A stretch of DNA of 42,234 bases from an uncultured Alphaproteobacteria bacterium (lineage in GTDB: Bacteria; Pseudomonadota; Alphaproteobacteria; Rickettsiales; UBA1997). Under the pieces are notes generated by a model, which saw only the letters and a program-made list of their open reading frames with translations, was not told where the DNA came from and made no database searches. The position numbers and the translations under genes are program-made. This document shows, one piece after another, positions 18,501-29,541 of the stretch. Every line of letters begins with the position of its first letter. Position 1 is the stretch's first letter. Where the stretch lies: assembly GCA_903879805.1 (NCBI GenBank), contig CAIRMX010000025.1, positions 1-42,234 of the forward strand, written 5' to 3'.

Positions 18501-21472
18501 GAGGTCGAATGCTTACCATACTTCTGCTGCAATCCGCTAACAAGAATTGAAGCGGTTTCGTTATTTAAAGAACCATTATTAATGGCAATATTTCCTGAGG
18601 CAGAAATTGAACTACTATAATTTTTAACTGCCGCGTTATTAATCTCGATATTTCCACTGGAAGTTATTTTGGCCTGCTTAGTTCTCAGCGTTGAAACAAT
18701 TTCGTCTTGATTCATTAAGTTAAAATATCCTTCGCCCCATCCACCTTTAGAAACTAATAAGTTTTTATTATATCCAAAAAATCCACTTCCATCTGGGTCG
18801 TAATTTATTCCAGTGTTATTAAGAGCCTTACTGTTAATCGTTAATTTTCCTGAGCTTTCAATCGTTGCAGCTATGTTATCAATCTGATTAGCGCTGTTAT
18901 TTCCCGAAACATAACTTGGGCTGGTCTCTGCGTATTTCTGAATGGTAAGAGTGCCGTCAGAGTGAATTACGGCATTTTCATTATTTGTTAAATTATTGAC
19001 GACATTTAGCTCCATATTGCCGCCGGAGTAAATCATCGCACCAGCATAGTTAACCAGGTTATTAGCAACATTAAGGGTGAAGGTTCCGGCAATATCAACG
19101 CGACCAGTATTTTCAAAATCATCTACATCTAAAGTAAGATCGCCATTTGAGACTAAAGAATGCAGCGAGTTTTGATAAACGGTGCCATTTTTAGCAGATA
19201 GATTAAGTTTACCGCTATTAACCCAAGCCTTGCTGCCATCTTCCAACTCTACTTGGTATCTTTTGCCAGCGACAATTTCGGCATTAACATTGTTGTTAAT
19301 ATTGCCGTATTTTGAGGTAAGACTTAGATCAGTTCCTGAAGAAAGGGTCGCATAATTGCTTAAAAGATTGTTTGAAGTGATTTTTAGATCAGTTCCTGAA
19401 ACAATTTTTGTGTTAGAATTGTCACCAGACAAAACACCATTAACAAATTTATCTGCAGCTTCAATTTCAATTGTTCCATCGGACTGAATATCTCCGTTAT
19501 TAACGATGTTGTTTGCTTTTATTTTTGAACTACCAGCGCTTTGTAAACTTCCTGTAATTGTGTAATCAGCTAAATTTCCTAAATCAAAATCAAGAAGGCT
19601 TCCTGCGTAAAAACTTCCTCCAGCGTTGGTGATGCTCGTTGTCTGATTTGTAACTGAGAATTGCGTTGCAACATCAGCGGCATTTAACACAAGGTTGCGT
19701 AAAGTAAGATTCTTTTTTGCCTGTATCTCGGCATTTGAATTGTCGATTGTAACCACATTAAGATCAATATCGCCAAGAGCTAAGATTGTTCCTGTAGTCT
19801 CATCATCTCCTAGCTTTATGAGATTATTCAAAGCATCAGAGTTGATCGTGATATTATTTTTAGAGGCAATTTGTGATTGGTTATTCAGAGTTTTGGCAGT
19901 GATCTCAATTCCGTCATCAGCATTTCCTGAAAGGCTTCCATCTTCCGCTTCTACCAATCCAAGTCCAAGAGAAATAATATCTTTGTTGTTGGTGAGATAA
20001 TTTGAAGCGGTGATGTTAATTTTATTTCCAGCGTAAATCGAATCATCGTTGGTAATTTGCGCCGAACTTAAAGTTAGCTCCCTTCCTGCAACCAGTTTTG
20101 ATGAATTTTTTAATGATGTGGTGGCTGTAATTTTAAGATCGAGATTGGCAGAAATTTGTCCAAGGTTGGTGAAGTCAACTGCATCAATGGTAAAATCATT
20201 ATCACTTAGGTTAAGAGCGGCGCTGTCATTTTTAAAAGTTGCACCAGAATCAATTTTGATATTTCTGGCGCTTACAAATTGTCCAGAGTTGGTAATGTTA
20301 CCAAAAGCATTTAAGGTGATGTCGCTTCCCAAATCTTTGGTTTGAGAAATTCCGCTTTGTGTGATCGATCCTTTTTGAGAGGTAACCAAGATATCACCAA
20401 CTTCTGAGGCAATATTGTTGTAATCAATATTGCCCTGGTTGTCGATTATAATTCCTGAGCGTGACGCCAAAAGATCGCCGGAATATTTAATCCCAAATCC
20501 TTCCTTTGTTGCGACGATAAAAATTCTGCCAGCTTGAATTTTTCCAAGAGCCGATGCGTCAATTGCGACTTCACTTGGAAGATTACTGCCAGGATTTGTG
20601 TTATCGGAAGTGACAGTTTTTGTTAGGTAATTAAAAGTTTGATCACCGGTACGAAGGTTAACATCGTTAGCGCCACCATAAACTGGCGCCACGATATTCA
20701 TCAAATTTGCAACAAGGTCAGTTGATGTAATATCTTCTAAATCAATACCACTTCCCATGATTGTTAATTTGGGAAGAAATCCATGAGTTGCGGCGTAAGC
20801 GTTATCACTTAGCCTAAAAGTAAGATCGTTAGGGTTGGGATTAAATTGATTTGAAGAGCCAACAACTGCGCTAAATCTACTAACATTAACAAACCCTGCC
20901 CCATTCATTACAAAGCCGTTGGGATTCGCCAGAACTAGATCAGCTTTCTTGCCTGCAATTTCGGTGTAGCCGTTAATTTGAGAAATATTGTTTGATGTTA
21001 CTTCATTGAGAATGATTGAAGCCGCACCAGAATTTTTTAGGTTAGCATTGTCATTAATGAGTCCGCCAATCTGAGTTTGAGTAACGCCGTTTTGACTACC
21101 AATGGCGTTATTTAAAATCAGACCGCTTTGATTGACGTTATAGTCATTATATTTATTGTGAGAAAGCCCGCCAGCATTGGGTGCGGCGATATTTACAATC
21201 GGAACATTATTTGCAGCGCGATCTATTTGTGTGTTGGTAGAACCATCAGGAGTAATGGGAAGATCAGCTGCACGAGCTGAAGAGGTAGTAACAAAAAGAA
21301 ATTGCTCTAACAGCAAAGAAATAACCGCAAGATTTACTAGAAATTTTTTTGACGCCCGAAGAAGTGAAAAAGAAAAATCAGAAACTTTGCGAACAGCAAA
21401 AAGCATTAGCGATTCTTTATATTGTCGCTGTCTAGTGATTGACCCCAATTTGCTCTCATTCAGATTAAACAA
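12527..21472 (-). CDS. Giant CdiA/FhaB-like TPS exoprotein with C-terminal TNT (NAD glycohydrolase) toxin domain
   Basis: 2981 codons from TTG 21472; ATG 21406 (residue 23) is an equally likely start. An extended signal region reaches SSARA near residue 69. A TPS haemagglutination domain follows (about 75-320, with NPNGFVMNGAGFVNVSRFSAV). Then come some 2000 residues of filamentous-haemagglutinin repeats rich in Gly, Ser, Asn and Asp. The pre-toxin part has a zinc-protease-like HEGGH (2695-2699). The last ~110 residues look like a Tuberculosis Necrotizing Toxin domain: GYEFDRYGKNTGRFVAP, PFENRSLQ, IPWFGQTGRGLQNKLP and a closing NLESQGYI. In this family conserved Arg and Gln residues bind or cleave NAD; candidates are R2902, R2921 and Q2961. 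Predicted route: export by the TpsB partner, contact delivery, NAD depletion in the target. No VENN motif is seen. Confidence 0.88.
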   Translation of the reverse strand: MFNLNESKLGSITRQRQYKESLMLFAVRKVSDFSFSLLRASKKFLVNLAVISLLLEQFLFVTTSSARAADLPITPDGSTNTQIDRAANNVPIVNIAAPNAGGLSHNKYNDYNVNQSGLILNNAIGSQNGVTQTQIGGLINDNANLKNSGAASIILNEVTSNNISQINGYTEIAGKKADLVLANPNGFVMNGAGFVNVSRFSAVVGSSNQFNPNPNDLTFRLSDNAYAATHGFLPKLTIMGSGIDLEDITSTDLVANLMNIVAPVYGGANDVNLRTGDQTFNYLTKTVTSDNTNPGSNLPSEVAIDASALGKIQAGRIFIVATKEGFGIKYSGDLLASRSGIIIDNQGNIDYNNIASEVGDILVTSQKGSITQSGISQTKDLGSDITLNAFGNITNSGQFVSARNIKIDSGATFKNDSAALNLSDNDFTIDAVDFTNLGQISANLDLKITATTSLKNSSKLVAGRELTLSSAQITNDDSIYAGNKINITASNYLTNNKDIISLGLGLVEAEDGSLSGNADDGIEITAKTLNNQSQIASKNNITINSDALNNLIKLGDDETTGTILALGDIDLNVVTIDNSNAEIQAKKNLTLRNLVLNAADVATQFSVTNQTTSITNAGGSFYAGSLLDFDLGNLADYTITGSLQSAGSSKIKANNIVNNGDIQSDGTIEIEAADKFVNGVLSGDNSNTKIVSGTDLKITSNNLLSNYATLSSGTDLSLTSKYGNINNNVNAEIVAGKRYQVELEDGSKAWVNSGKLNLSAKNGTVYQNSLHSLVSNGDLTLDVDDFENTGRVDIAGTFTLNVANNLVNYAGAMIYSGGNMELNVVNNLTNNENAVIHSDGTLTIQKYAETSPSYVSGNNSANQIDNIAATIESSGKLTINSKALNNTGINYDPDGSGFFGYNKNLLVSKGGWGEGYFNLMNQDEIVSTLRTKQAKITSSGNIEINNAAVKNYSSSISASGNIAINNGSLNNETASILVSGLQQKYGKHSTSKKCSWTGSCNTNHYYDTSWSTYSANATSADVANIKAGGSFTLNGVAQVNNGYQNSFTGATIALSSSRQTVIEEAGTVDVDLTSYFQGSENVGLFTKNQNPNGPLFETRSQFIDQSKYFGSDYFYQRIGLDLTDVNTQFELQSKRLVGDQFFQTKIIEEQLKTISKNSFLLSANETSVNGQIKTLLDNAVEEYVRLGLTTNTTLTKTQIDSLQKDIVWFETKTIDGATYIVPTIYLTQATRTALKNGNFADKSTIYAGGDININSTSGSVKNTGSIIGNNVSVVAANDIVNQNFSNITALDSLSLTSTAGSITNFSQLKATGALSLSAAKDITNTSAVLTNDSSLLASNGNGISSYVSNNTGSDGRNKNISSEILETAGISSGNLTINAGGDFTNLAANIVTTGNAEITAGDDINIATLELRNRTEKSWGNSKKGGSSVSDVTTNISSNISSLGSLALIASGSGIDSETSGKLQGSNIQITGSNLSASDGITLAAQDDVNIEAAQNTSYFESKSWKQGLTVSKSSISGNQSVTNVLSNLTSDSGNISITSGSDTNLIGAKLKAEDVEIAAGDEVNIYSVSDQNKSWASSTKSRSFSGIAGGLVGVSFIANIAPLTLGGLILANQGLSSNDSSKSSSQTAEKTSNLASVIDASGAVSIAANQDLTVLGSNISGKTGSLVSDQGSVNILAAQEIEKTTSSNSETARATNVPGFKGVKHTSSESTENITNIASNLTFTDSLAIQTNGNSLDSEQKADVNIKGSNLTVTDGDLTIASKGNVTIENAIDSAFKESSSKKRNETTKSFSTSTDYVETAASSNLSANNINISSLGDTTIQGSNVDTKENLIIGSFTIAQNSDGSYQKDANGNYVTTAGTTVDNLTIKDADLKEYHYAQSGKGYTGVAGAAMRALPYALAPLQIASSITKDYMSTYFPDFYEDFIMKATPIGLSMKLVDKAGDKMGAIRISESTESRTDKTNSHASNINVGGSMMTNSVGDTLVKGSNLNISGDLLANSLGSFTVAAGTNTESSTSQSSYETAGKFHSEYQSTKLNYRAGVTKEFVEEGSNSSSSTVASSNVNIGGSALVNSSDEFALLASNFVTGSSAEIIAKNNLSILDGQNKQSSSSYLDKLTLDTGIQVGNAYADAAYAIVDAVKAQKAVKDAYDKLEKIEDLKGQGMASSKAVERAKYQVVLALINAGLSSAAAMQAVGNAGNAALTSMGTGFYGSVYADITKLKSTTTSEYSQSVASNLIAGDSLSLTSGTGDINITGSNVSATNGDLNLTAMLGNLNVNAGESTASQSYKMRSQSLGGSVGNNGFSANIGMNEAESSQDQTTYTNSQILAQNGSLNINTGKDTNLFGANLLASNVNMDVGGNLLLKSRQNLSESDSYNIGMSLGISGDSSGANGGSVGFSLGNGYSNRAWVDQVSSIIGTNSVNINVDNNTNIAGAVIANKDKDGNDLGNLNLSTASLTYSDLKNFSVSESNQLGLNLQVGKNPNNPTANGNLAINLSMQGSESSSNTKATVGQGNINVGGSLNDETKLTGLNRDINNTEQNKKTVVTSDFEASLKIDIRLLSAAGNLMIGDTKAASANWNSYVAETQRGFNITYDALAIPLNSLGKTISGDVNGSDAILATGKNYQNLYQLAYNQNIVLTDLAGEGKLIAYDGNQLDATAQARYADGFYDRNSDTAAINADSNRSDSSLAGSAAHEGGHRMFNNNGQSYTLSEENASHMIGDFAESRWDTYQSGNTSLRASLPTSSINFNNNFYANNVKFGNDVNPSLNKAIDLASLIQGSASLTQNLNNKNYLGAAVDAGGVAIDSIALFTVLPSGAGLAIKAARAADKTADGVKYSQRERVIANINESKAARESSNFSTYVKNEGKVQEDLGIWPPNDGFEGNIHYNAKDALSPGYEFDRYGKNTGRFVAPKDTPFENRSLQSAAKNQGKSSYVVVKPIENIVTGTSIPWFGQTGRGLQNKLPDSIKNLESQGYIKKTN

Positions 21473-21625
21473 ATCTTAAATTGTTATGTTGCGCCCAAAT
21501 CTTTTTTGAGAATTTTGTCCGTGGCAAAAAACAAAAATCAGTAAGAAGAATCTAATTTTACACAAAACCTTCTAAAAAGCAATAACAGCATAGTCTTTAT
21601 GCCGCTACCGAAACATTTTTTCAGC

Positions 21626-21652
21626 AATCATTGCTTTGCAAAGGCAATGATT
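21626..21652. promoter_or_regulatory. Inverted repeat in the divergent cdiA-hsdM intergenic region
   Basis: AATCATTGC (21626-21634) and GCAATGATT (21644-21652) are perfect inverted copies around a 9-nt centre, TTTGCAAAG, which is itself nearly palindromic. It lies 86 bp before hsdM and about 155 bp before the exoprotein start. It could be an operator controlling either gene or a leader hairpin. No regulator gene is adjacent, so function is open. The rest of the 265-bp gap shows no gene. Confidence 0.4.
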
Positions 21653-21737
21653 TGCCAATTGTCTTTTCAACTTATTTCAACTAAACTCTTTCAAAAAGCA
21701 GGATTTAACAATGATGAAAACTTAAAAAAGAATAAAT

Positions 21738-23279
21738 ATGACAAGTGCTCAACAACGCGCCGCTCTACAACGCCAGATCTGGCAGATTGCCAACGATGTT
21801 CGAGGCGCAGTCGATGGCTGGGACTTTAAGCAATATGTGCTTGGCACTCTTTTTTATCGCTTTATCAGCGAGAACTTTGCCCTCTACATTGAAGCTGATG
21901 ACGAAAGCATCAATTATGCAGAACTGTCCGATAGCGTGATTACTCCAGAGATCAAAGATGATGCTATCAAAACCAAAGGCTACTTCATCTACCCCAGCCA
22001 GTTATTCATCAATGTCGCTAAAAACGCCAACACCAATGAAAGTCTGAACACTGATTTAGTCAAAATCTTCTCTGAAATTGAATCCTCTGCGAGCGGCTAC
22101 CCATCAGAAAGCGACATCAAGGGGCTATTTGCTGACTTCGATACAACCAGCAATCGCCTAGGCAATACAGTGAAAGACAAAAACACCCGTTTGGCCGCCG
22201 TACTTAAAGGTGTAGCTGGGCTGGAGTTTGGCGACTTTCATGGCAGCCAGATTGATCTGTTCGGTGACGCCTACGAATTCCTCATCTCCAATTATGCCGC
22301 CAACGCTGGCAAATCAGGTGGTGAGTTTTTCACCCCGCAGCATGTTTCTAAGCTGATTGCACAGCTTGCTATGCACAAGCAAACCAGCGTGAACAAGATT
22401 TACGACCCAGCGTGCGGTTCTGGCTCCCTGTTGTTGCAAGCTAAAAAGCATTTTGACGCGCATATTATTGAGGAAGGTTTTTTTGGTCAGGAACTCAACC
22501 ACACCACTTACAACCTTGCCCGCATGAACATGTTTTTGCACAACATCAACTACGACAAGTTTAATATCCAGCTGGGAGACACCCTGTGTAATCCGCATTT
22601 TGGCGATGATAAACCTTTTGATGCAATCGTCTCCAACCCTCCTTATTCCGTGAAGTGGATAGGCTCTGATGACCCGACATTGATCAACGATGATCGCTTT
22701 GCTCCTGCAGGAGTGCTTGCTCCTAAATCTAAAGCAGACTTTGCTTTTGTGCTTCATGCGCTTAGCTATCTTTCCAGCAAAGGCCGCGCTGCGATTGTGT
22801 GCTTTCCTGGTATTTTTTACCGCGGAGGGGCGGAACAGAAAATCCGTCAATATTTGGTGGATAACAACTATGTAGAAACGGTGATTTCTTTGGCACCCAA
22901 TTTGTTTTATGGCACCAGCATTGCCGTGACAATTCTGGTTCTTGCCAAAAATAAAACTAACATGACCACGCAGTTTATTGGTGCCAGTGGTCTGTTTAAA
23001 AAAGAAACCAATAACAATATCATAACCGACAAGCATCTTGAAGAGATTATGCAGACCTTTGATAGCAAAGAGGATGTCGAGTATTTTGCTAGGTCAGTGC
23101 CATATGAAGAGATTGTTGCCAAGGATTACAACCTGTCAGTCAGCAGCTATGTTGAAGCCAAAGACAATCGCGAGGCAACCGATATTACCCAGCTCAATGT
23201 CGAGCTAAGAAACACAGTTGAAAAGATTAACAAATTGCGTGCCGAAATTGATTTAATTGTTGCGGAGATTGAGGCATGA
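21738..23279 (+). CDS. hsdM: Type I restriction-modification DNA methyltransferase subunit M
   Basis: 513 aa, close to the ~520 aa of EcoR124I HsdM. It adds a methyl group to adenine N6 in the type I recognition site using S-adenosylmethionine. Together with HsdS it forms the methylase, and with HsdR the restriction complex. An N-terminal helical domain ([20 protein letters not shown], about 12-31) is followed by the methylase core with the SAM-binding motif [11 protein letters not shown] (223-233) and the catalytic NPPY (300-303). The C-terminus is a coiled coil used for assembly. ATG 21738 starts the operon, and its stop overlaps the hsdS start by 4 bp (ATGA). The EcoR124/EcoprrI-like character of the whole operon points to family IC. 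Confidence 0.96.
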   Translation: MTSAQQRAALQRQIWQIANDVRGAVDGWDFKQYVLGTLFYRFISENFALYIEADDESINYAELSDSVITPEIKDDAIKTKGYFIYPSQLFINVAKNANTNESLNTDLVKIFSEIESSASGYPSESDIKGLFADFDTTSNRLGNTVKDKNTRLAAVLKGVAGLEFGDFHGSQIDLFGDAYEFLISNYAANAGKSGGEFFTPQHVSKLIAQLAMHKQTSVNKIYDPACGSGSLLLQAKKHFDAHIIEEGFFGQELNHTTYNLARMNMFLHNINYDKFNIQLGDTLCNPHFGDDKPFDAIVSNPPYSVKWIGSDDPTLINDDRFAPAGVLAPKSKADFAFVLHALSYLSSKGRAAIVCFPGIFYRGGAEQKIRQYLVDNNYVETVISLAPNLFYGTSIAVTILVLAKNKTNMTTQFIGASGLFKKETNNNIITDKHLEEIMQTFDSKEDVEYFARSVPYEEIVAKDYNLSVSSYVEAKDNREATDITQLNVELRNTVEKINKLRAEIDLIVAEIEA

Positions 23280-24502
23280 GCTACTTAGAAAAATTGCTGG
23301 ATGGTGTGGAGGTGCAGAGGAAACCGTTGGGAGAAGTGCTTGTTCGCAGCAAAGGCACTCAAATCACTGCTGGTAGGATGAAGCAATTACACAAAGATGG
23401 AGCTCCCTTAAAAGTTTTTGCTGGTGGCAGAACTATCGCATATGTCAATTTTGAGGATATACCCGCAAAGGATATAAACCGGAAGCCCTCTATTATCGTT
23501 AAATCTCGCGGCAATATTGAATTTGAGTATTATGACGCACCTTTTTCTCATAAAAATGAAATGTGGTCATACTATTCTAACGACGACAGCATCAAAATTA
23601 AGTACGTCTATTACTTTCTAAAATTGAATGAGCCTTACTTTCGGGGACTTGGCAGCAAAATGCAGATGCCGCAAATTGCAACCCCAGATACAGATAAATT
23701 CCCAATCCCCATTCCATGCCCAAAAAACCCAAAAAAATCGCTTGAAATTCAAGCGGAAATTGTCCGAATTTTGGACAATTTCACCGAGCTTACCGCCGAG
23801 CTTACCGCCGAGCTTACCGCCGAGCTTACCGCCCGCAAAAAACAATATAACTATTATCGCGAACAGTTGTTGAACTTTGATAGTGGAGTTGAGCATTTAC
23901 CTATGGGGCATGACCGTATTGGTAAATTCATTCGAGGTGGAGGGTTACAGAAAAAAGATTTCACTGAAACGGGTGTTGGCTGCATCCACTACGGTCAAAT
24001 CTACACGCATTATGGCACATATACCGATAAGACGAAAACGTTTGTTTCAGAGGAATTTGCTAAGAAATCCCGCAAAGCTAAATCAGGAGATTTAGTTATA
24101 GCGACAACAAGTGAAAACGATGAAGATGTTTGTAAGGCTGTTGCTTGGTTAGGAAGCGCAGACATCGCAGTAAGTAGTGATGCTTGCATTTATAGGCACA
24201 ACTTAAACCCTAAATACGTTTCTTACTTTTTTCAAACCGAGCAATTTCAAAAGCAGAAAAGACCATATATTACTGGCACAAAAGTAAGGCGAGTGAATGC
24301 TGATGACTTGAGCAAAATATTGATCCCTATTCCTTCCCCTGAGGAACAAGATCGCATCGTTACCATTTTGGATAAATTTGATACCATCACCACTTCCATC
24401 AAAGAAGGCTTGCCCCGCGAAATTGAGTTACGCCAGAAGCAATATGAATATTACCGCGATTTGTTGCTGAACTTTCCAAAGGCTGAGGAGGTAGCAGTAT
24501 AA
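23276..24502 (+). CDS. hsdS: Type I restriction-modification specificity subunit S with TAEL spacer repeats
   Basis: 408 aa, like EcoR124I HsdS (about 404). Two target-recognition domains (about 15-150 and 205-345) each read half of a split DNA site. Each is followed by a conserved region: [19 protein letters not shown]...[14 protein letters not shown] and [16 protein letters not shown]...[14 protein letters not shown]. The first conserved region holds four exact ELTA repeats (residues 171-186). In EcoR124 the number of TAEL repeats sets the spacing between the two half-sites. The gene overlaps hsdM by 4 bp and is followed one base later by prrC. The recognition sequence cannot be read from the protein. 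Change in repeat number would keep the frame and alter specificity. Confidence 0.95.
   Translation: MSYLEKLLDGVEVQRKPLGEVLVRSKGTQITAGRMKQLHKDGAPLKVFAGGRTIAYVNFEDIPAKDINRKPSIIVKSRGNIEFEYYDAPFSHKNEMWSYYSNDDSIKIKYVYYFLKLNEPYFRGLGSKMQMPQIATPDTDKFPIPIPCPKNPKKSLEIQAEIVRILDNFTELTAELTAELTAELTARKKQYNYYREQLLNFDSGVEHLPMGHDRIGKFIRGGGLQKKDFTETGVGCIHYGQIYTHYGTYTDKTKTFVSEEFAKKSRKAKSGDLVIATTSENDEDVCKAVAWLGSADIAVSSDACIYRHNLNPKYVSYFFQTEQFQKQKRPYITGTKVRRVNADDLSKILIPIPSPEEQDRIVTILDKFDTITTSIKEGLPREIELRQKQYEYYRDLLLNFPKAEEVAV
23757..23833 (+). repeat. Four 12-bp tandem repeats plus adjacent hairpin inside hsdS
   Basis: The unit GAGCTTACCGCC is repeated exactly four times at 23786-23797, 23798-23809, 23810-23821 and 23822-23833, encoding (ELTA)4. 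Directly upstream is a perfect 9-bp inverted repeat, AAATTGTCC (23757-23765) and GGACAATTT (23773-23781), with a 7-nt loop. The identical units suggest recent slippage; the neighbouring hairpin could promote it. Confidence 0.95.
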
Positions 24503-24503
24503 G

Positions 24504-25611
24504 ATGAGTAAGACGCTAACCGAAATAGCTGAAGCACTAAAGAACGCCGATAAAAAAATACAGTTGATCTATGCTTTCAATGGCTCAGGAAAAACACGCC
24601 TTTCACGGGAATTTAAAGATTTTATCGCACCTAAAAACGAAGAGGATGGCGAAACAGAAAACCTTCAGCCAAAGGTGATTTATTACAACGCCTTTACTGA
24701 AGATCTATTTTACTGGGACAACGACATTGAGAGCAAATTAAAAATCCATCCCAATGCCTACACGCAATGGGTGCTAAAAGAACAAGGACAAGACCAAGCC
24801 GCTATCGCCCATTTTCAGCGATACACTAGCGATAAGTTAACCCCGAAATTTAGTGAAGATTTCTCAGAGGTCACTTTTTCTTTTGAGCGTGGGAATGAAG
24901 AGAGAAGTGAAAACATCAAAATCTCTAAAGGTGAAGAAAGTAATTTCATCTGGAGCATTTTTTACAGCCTCATCGGTCAGGTCATTGATACTTTGAATAT
25001 CGCTGAAGTCAGTGAGCGTGACACGGATCGTTATGACCAGTTAGAATATGTGTTTATTGATGATCCCGTGAGCTCCCTTGATGAGAATCACTTAATTGAG
25101 TTGGCAGTTAGCTTGGCTGGTTTGATCAAAGAGAGTAAATCTGAACCGAAGTTTATTATAACAACACACAGTCCACTTTTTTATAACGTGTTACACAACG
25201 AGCTAAATAACAAAACCTGCTATCTGCTAGAGCGTTTTGAGGATGGTACTTTTGATCTGACTAAAAAAGATGGCGGCTCAAACAATAGCTTTTCCTATCA
25301 TCTGCACCTAAAACAAACTATTGAGAAGGCGATTGCCGAAAATCAGGTTCAGAAATATCACTTTACGCTATTGCGTAACCTATATGAAAAAACCGCCAGC
25401 TTTCTTGGATATGAAAAGTGGGTAGATCTATTAGATACGGTACAGGGTGATAAAAAAGCTTACCTAAGGCTCATTATGCATTTTGCCAGCCACTCAAAAC
25501 TATCTAATGAAGAGGTTGCAGAGCCAACAGGGCCCGAAAAGCAAACCGTTAAGCTCTTGCTTGATAACTTGATTAATAATTACGGCTATTTGCCTAAGAA
25601 GGAGCGGAAAA

Positions 25612-25619
<8 letters not shown>
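24504..25619 (+). CDS. prrC: PrrC anticodon nuclease linked to the type I restriction operon
   Basis: 371 aa, close to E. coli PrrC (396). PrrC stays silent while bound to the type IC restriction complex. When phage anti-restriction disturbs that complex, it cuts tRNA-Lys at the anticodon and blocks translation. The N-terminal ABC-type ATPase has Walker A AFNGSGKT (24-31), the motif [15 protein letters not shown] (60-74), signature [11 protein letters not shown] (141-151), Walker [13 protein letters not shown] (182-193) and switch H222. The C-terminal nuclease part keeps all three residues known to be needed in E. coli: the RxxxE pair (R291, E295 in [15 protein letters not shown]) and His of SHSKLSN (H330). 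It sits between hsdS and hsdR as in the E. coli prr locus: 1 bp after hsdS and overlapping hsdR by 8 bp. It therefore looks intact and active. Confidence 0.93.
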
Positions 25620-28707
<3,088 letters not shown>

Positions 28708-28760
28708 TTTATCCTGTTTAAGAACTATGTTGATCCAAAACTCTGCAAGCTTGGTATAAT

Positions 28761-29075
28761 CTATCCCTTTCTGATTTTTGCCAAAACCTTCAGGTTTTTA
28801 TTATCGCATTTAAATTTCCCGCTGAAGTGATCGAATTCTTTGTCTGACTCAGTTTTTTCAATGGTCAGTTCAAACTCTTCGATACCGGTTTCTTCAACTC
28901 CCTCAAAACCAACCAGATTGTCGTAATAGGCTTTTTCGCAATGTGGTTTTCCGGTATTGGCCTTAGCAAAAGGTAAAAGTGCCGCTGCAAAAGCAGTCCA
29001 TAAATTTGTGGCCTCAGCATCGGTGCATCTGGAAAATCTAGCGTCTTCTACAAGTCCTTTAAAAATTATTTTCAT
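28761..29075 (-). CDS. Hypothetical protein at the distal end of the phage lysis operon
   Basis: 104 aa, not recognised. It has no signal peptide or membrane segment. It is Lys/Glu-rich with a short Ala-rich helix (WTAFAAALLPFAKANTG) and a beta-rich, acidic C-terminal half (IEEFELTIEKTESDKEF). It lies on the phage strand between the tail-lysis genes and the convergent hsdR gene. Its start is only 16 bp beyond a terminator hairpin, so it would be made by read-through or from a promoter overlapping the hairpin. It may be a phage accessory (moron) gene or the last host gene before the prophage. The frame is not overlapped by a better candidate. Confidence 0.5.
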   Translation of the reverse strand: MKIIFKGLVEDARFSRCTDAEATNLWTAFAAALLPFAKANTGKPHCEKAYYDNLVGFEGVEETGIEEFELTIEKTESDKEFDHFSGKFKCDNKNLKVLAKIRKG

Positions 29076-29090
29076 CGGTTCGTTTTTAAG

Positions 29091-29125
29091 TTAAAAAGCT
29101 TTACAAAGCCTTTATTTGTAAGGCT
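29091..29125 (-). terminator. Terminator at the end of the phage tail-lysis operon
   Basis: On the minus strand, AGCCTTACAAA (29125-29115) pairs with TTTGTAAAGCT (29107-29097): 11 bp, one mispaired/wobble position, 7-nt loop. It is followed directly by TTTTTAA. It sits 80 bp after the Rz1 stop, a normal place for the end of a late operon, yet just before the 104-aa gene. Confidence 0.7.
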
Positions 29126-29204
29126 CTGTGAACCAATGATCACTTCAGCTAAAACATATATCAAGTGGAATGAGAAGATTTTTAAACTATCTGGAGCCTT
29201 ATCT

Positions 29205-29417
29205 TCACTGACCGCAATGTTCCTCAAATTCTTGGTTAAAATTGTCGATTTGGCGGAGGGTTTCTTCGGACATCGTGTCGTATTCTTCTTGACTGACAGT
29301 TATCGGTTTTGCCCACAAACAGAAGCTATCTGCGGATGTATTTTTGCATCCGGCGCTTAACAGTAGAAATATCGTCATTACGGCGATTTTCTTGGCGTTT
29401 TTTTGATTCAGTTGCAT
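29205..29417 (-). CDS. Outer-membrane spanin lipoprotein (Rz1-like)
   Basis: 70 aa from ATG 29417, with GAAGA about 8 bases upstream. A later ATG at 29378 is also possible. The lipoprotein signal IFLLLSAGC is followed by a short periplasmic tail with CLWAKPITVSQEEYDTMS, LRQIDNFNQEFEEHCG. This resembles the Rz1/LysC proteins of P2-like phages (short lipoproteins ending in a 'hN..w...CG' tail). It would join the inner-membrane spanin to fuse the two membranes in the last step of host lysis. The start lies inside the Rz gene in another frame and the gene runs 121 bp past the Rz stop, the usual overlapped spanin arrangement. Confidence 0.7.
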   Translation of the reverse strand: MQLNQKNAKKIAVMTIFLLLSAGCKNTSADSFCLWAKPITVSQEEYDTMSEETLRQIDNFNQEFEEHCGQ

Positions 29418-29541
29418 CAGTAAAATCTTCTTCGAGCTGTTTGGTTTTTTGTGATTTTTTGCCGTAAAAATTTCCGAGAGTGAAAGTGGCAATTATTGCG
29501 CCCGCGATTGCTGCTAATCTGGCCAGTAAGTTTGGGATCAT
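29326..29541 (-). CDS. Inner-membrane spanin (Rz-like)
   Basis: 71 aa from ATG 29541, which overlaps the stop of the holin-like gene as ATGA. One N-terminal membrane segment (LLARLAAIAGAIIATFTLG) is followed by a highly charged coiled-coil periplasmic part (GKKSQKTKQLEEDF, ESKKRQENRRNDD) and an Arg-rich end. This is the i-spanin form: a single signal anchor and a helical arm that reaches the Rz1 lipoprotein. Identification rests on topology, overlap with the Rz1-like frame, and position after the holin and endolysin genes; sequence similarity alone would be weak. Confidence 0.65.
   Translation of the reverse strand: MIPNLLARLAAIAGAIIATFTLGNFYGKKSQKTKQLEEDFTDATESKKRQENRRNDDISTVKRRMQKYIRR

Noticed and set aside
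22314..23036. 240-aa open frame on the minus strand opposite hsdM
   Set aside because: It is antisense to the SAM and NPPY motifs of a clear hsdM, has a Cys/His-rich composition typical of shadow frames and no family features.
23786..23833. Short regular repeats as a possible CRISPR array
   Set aside because: The units are 12 bp, contiguous without spacers and in frame within hsdS.
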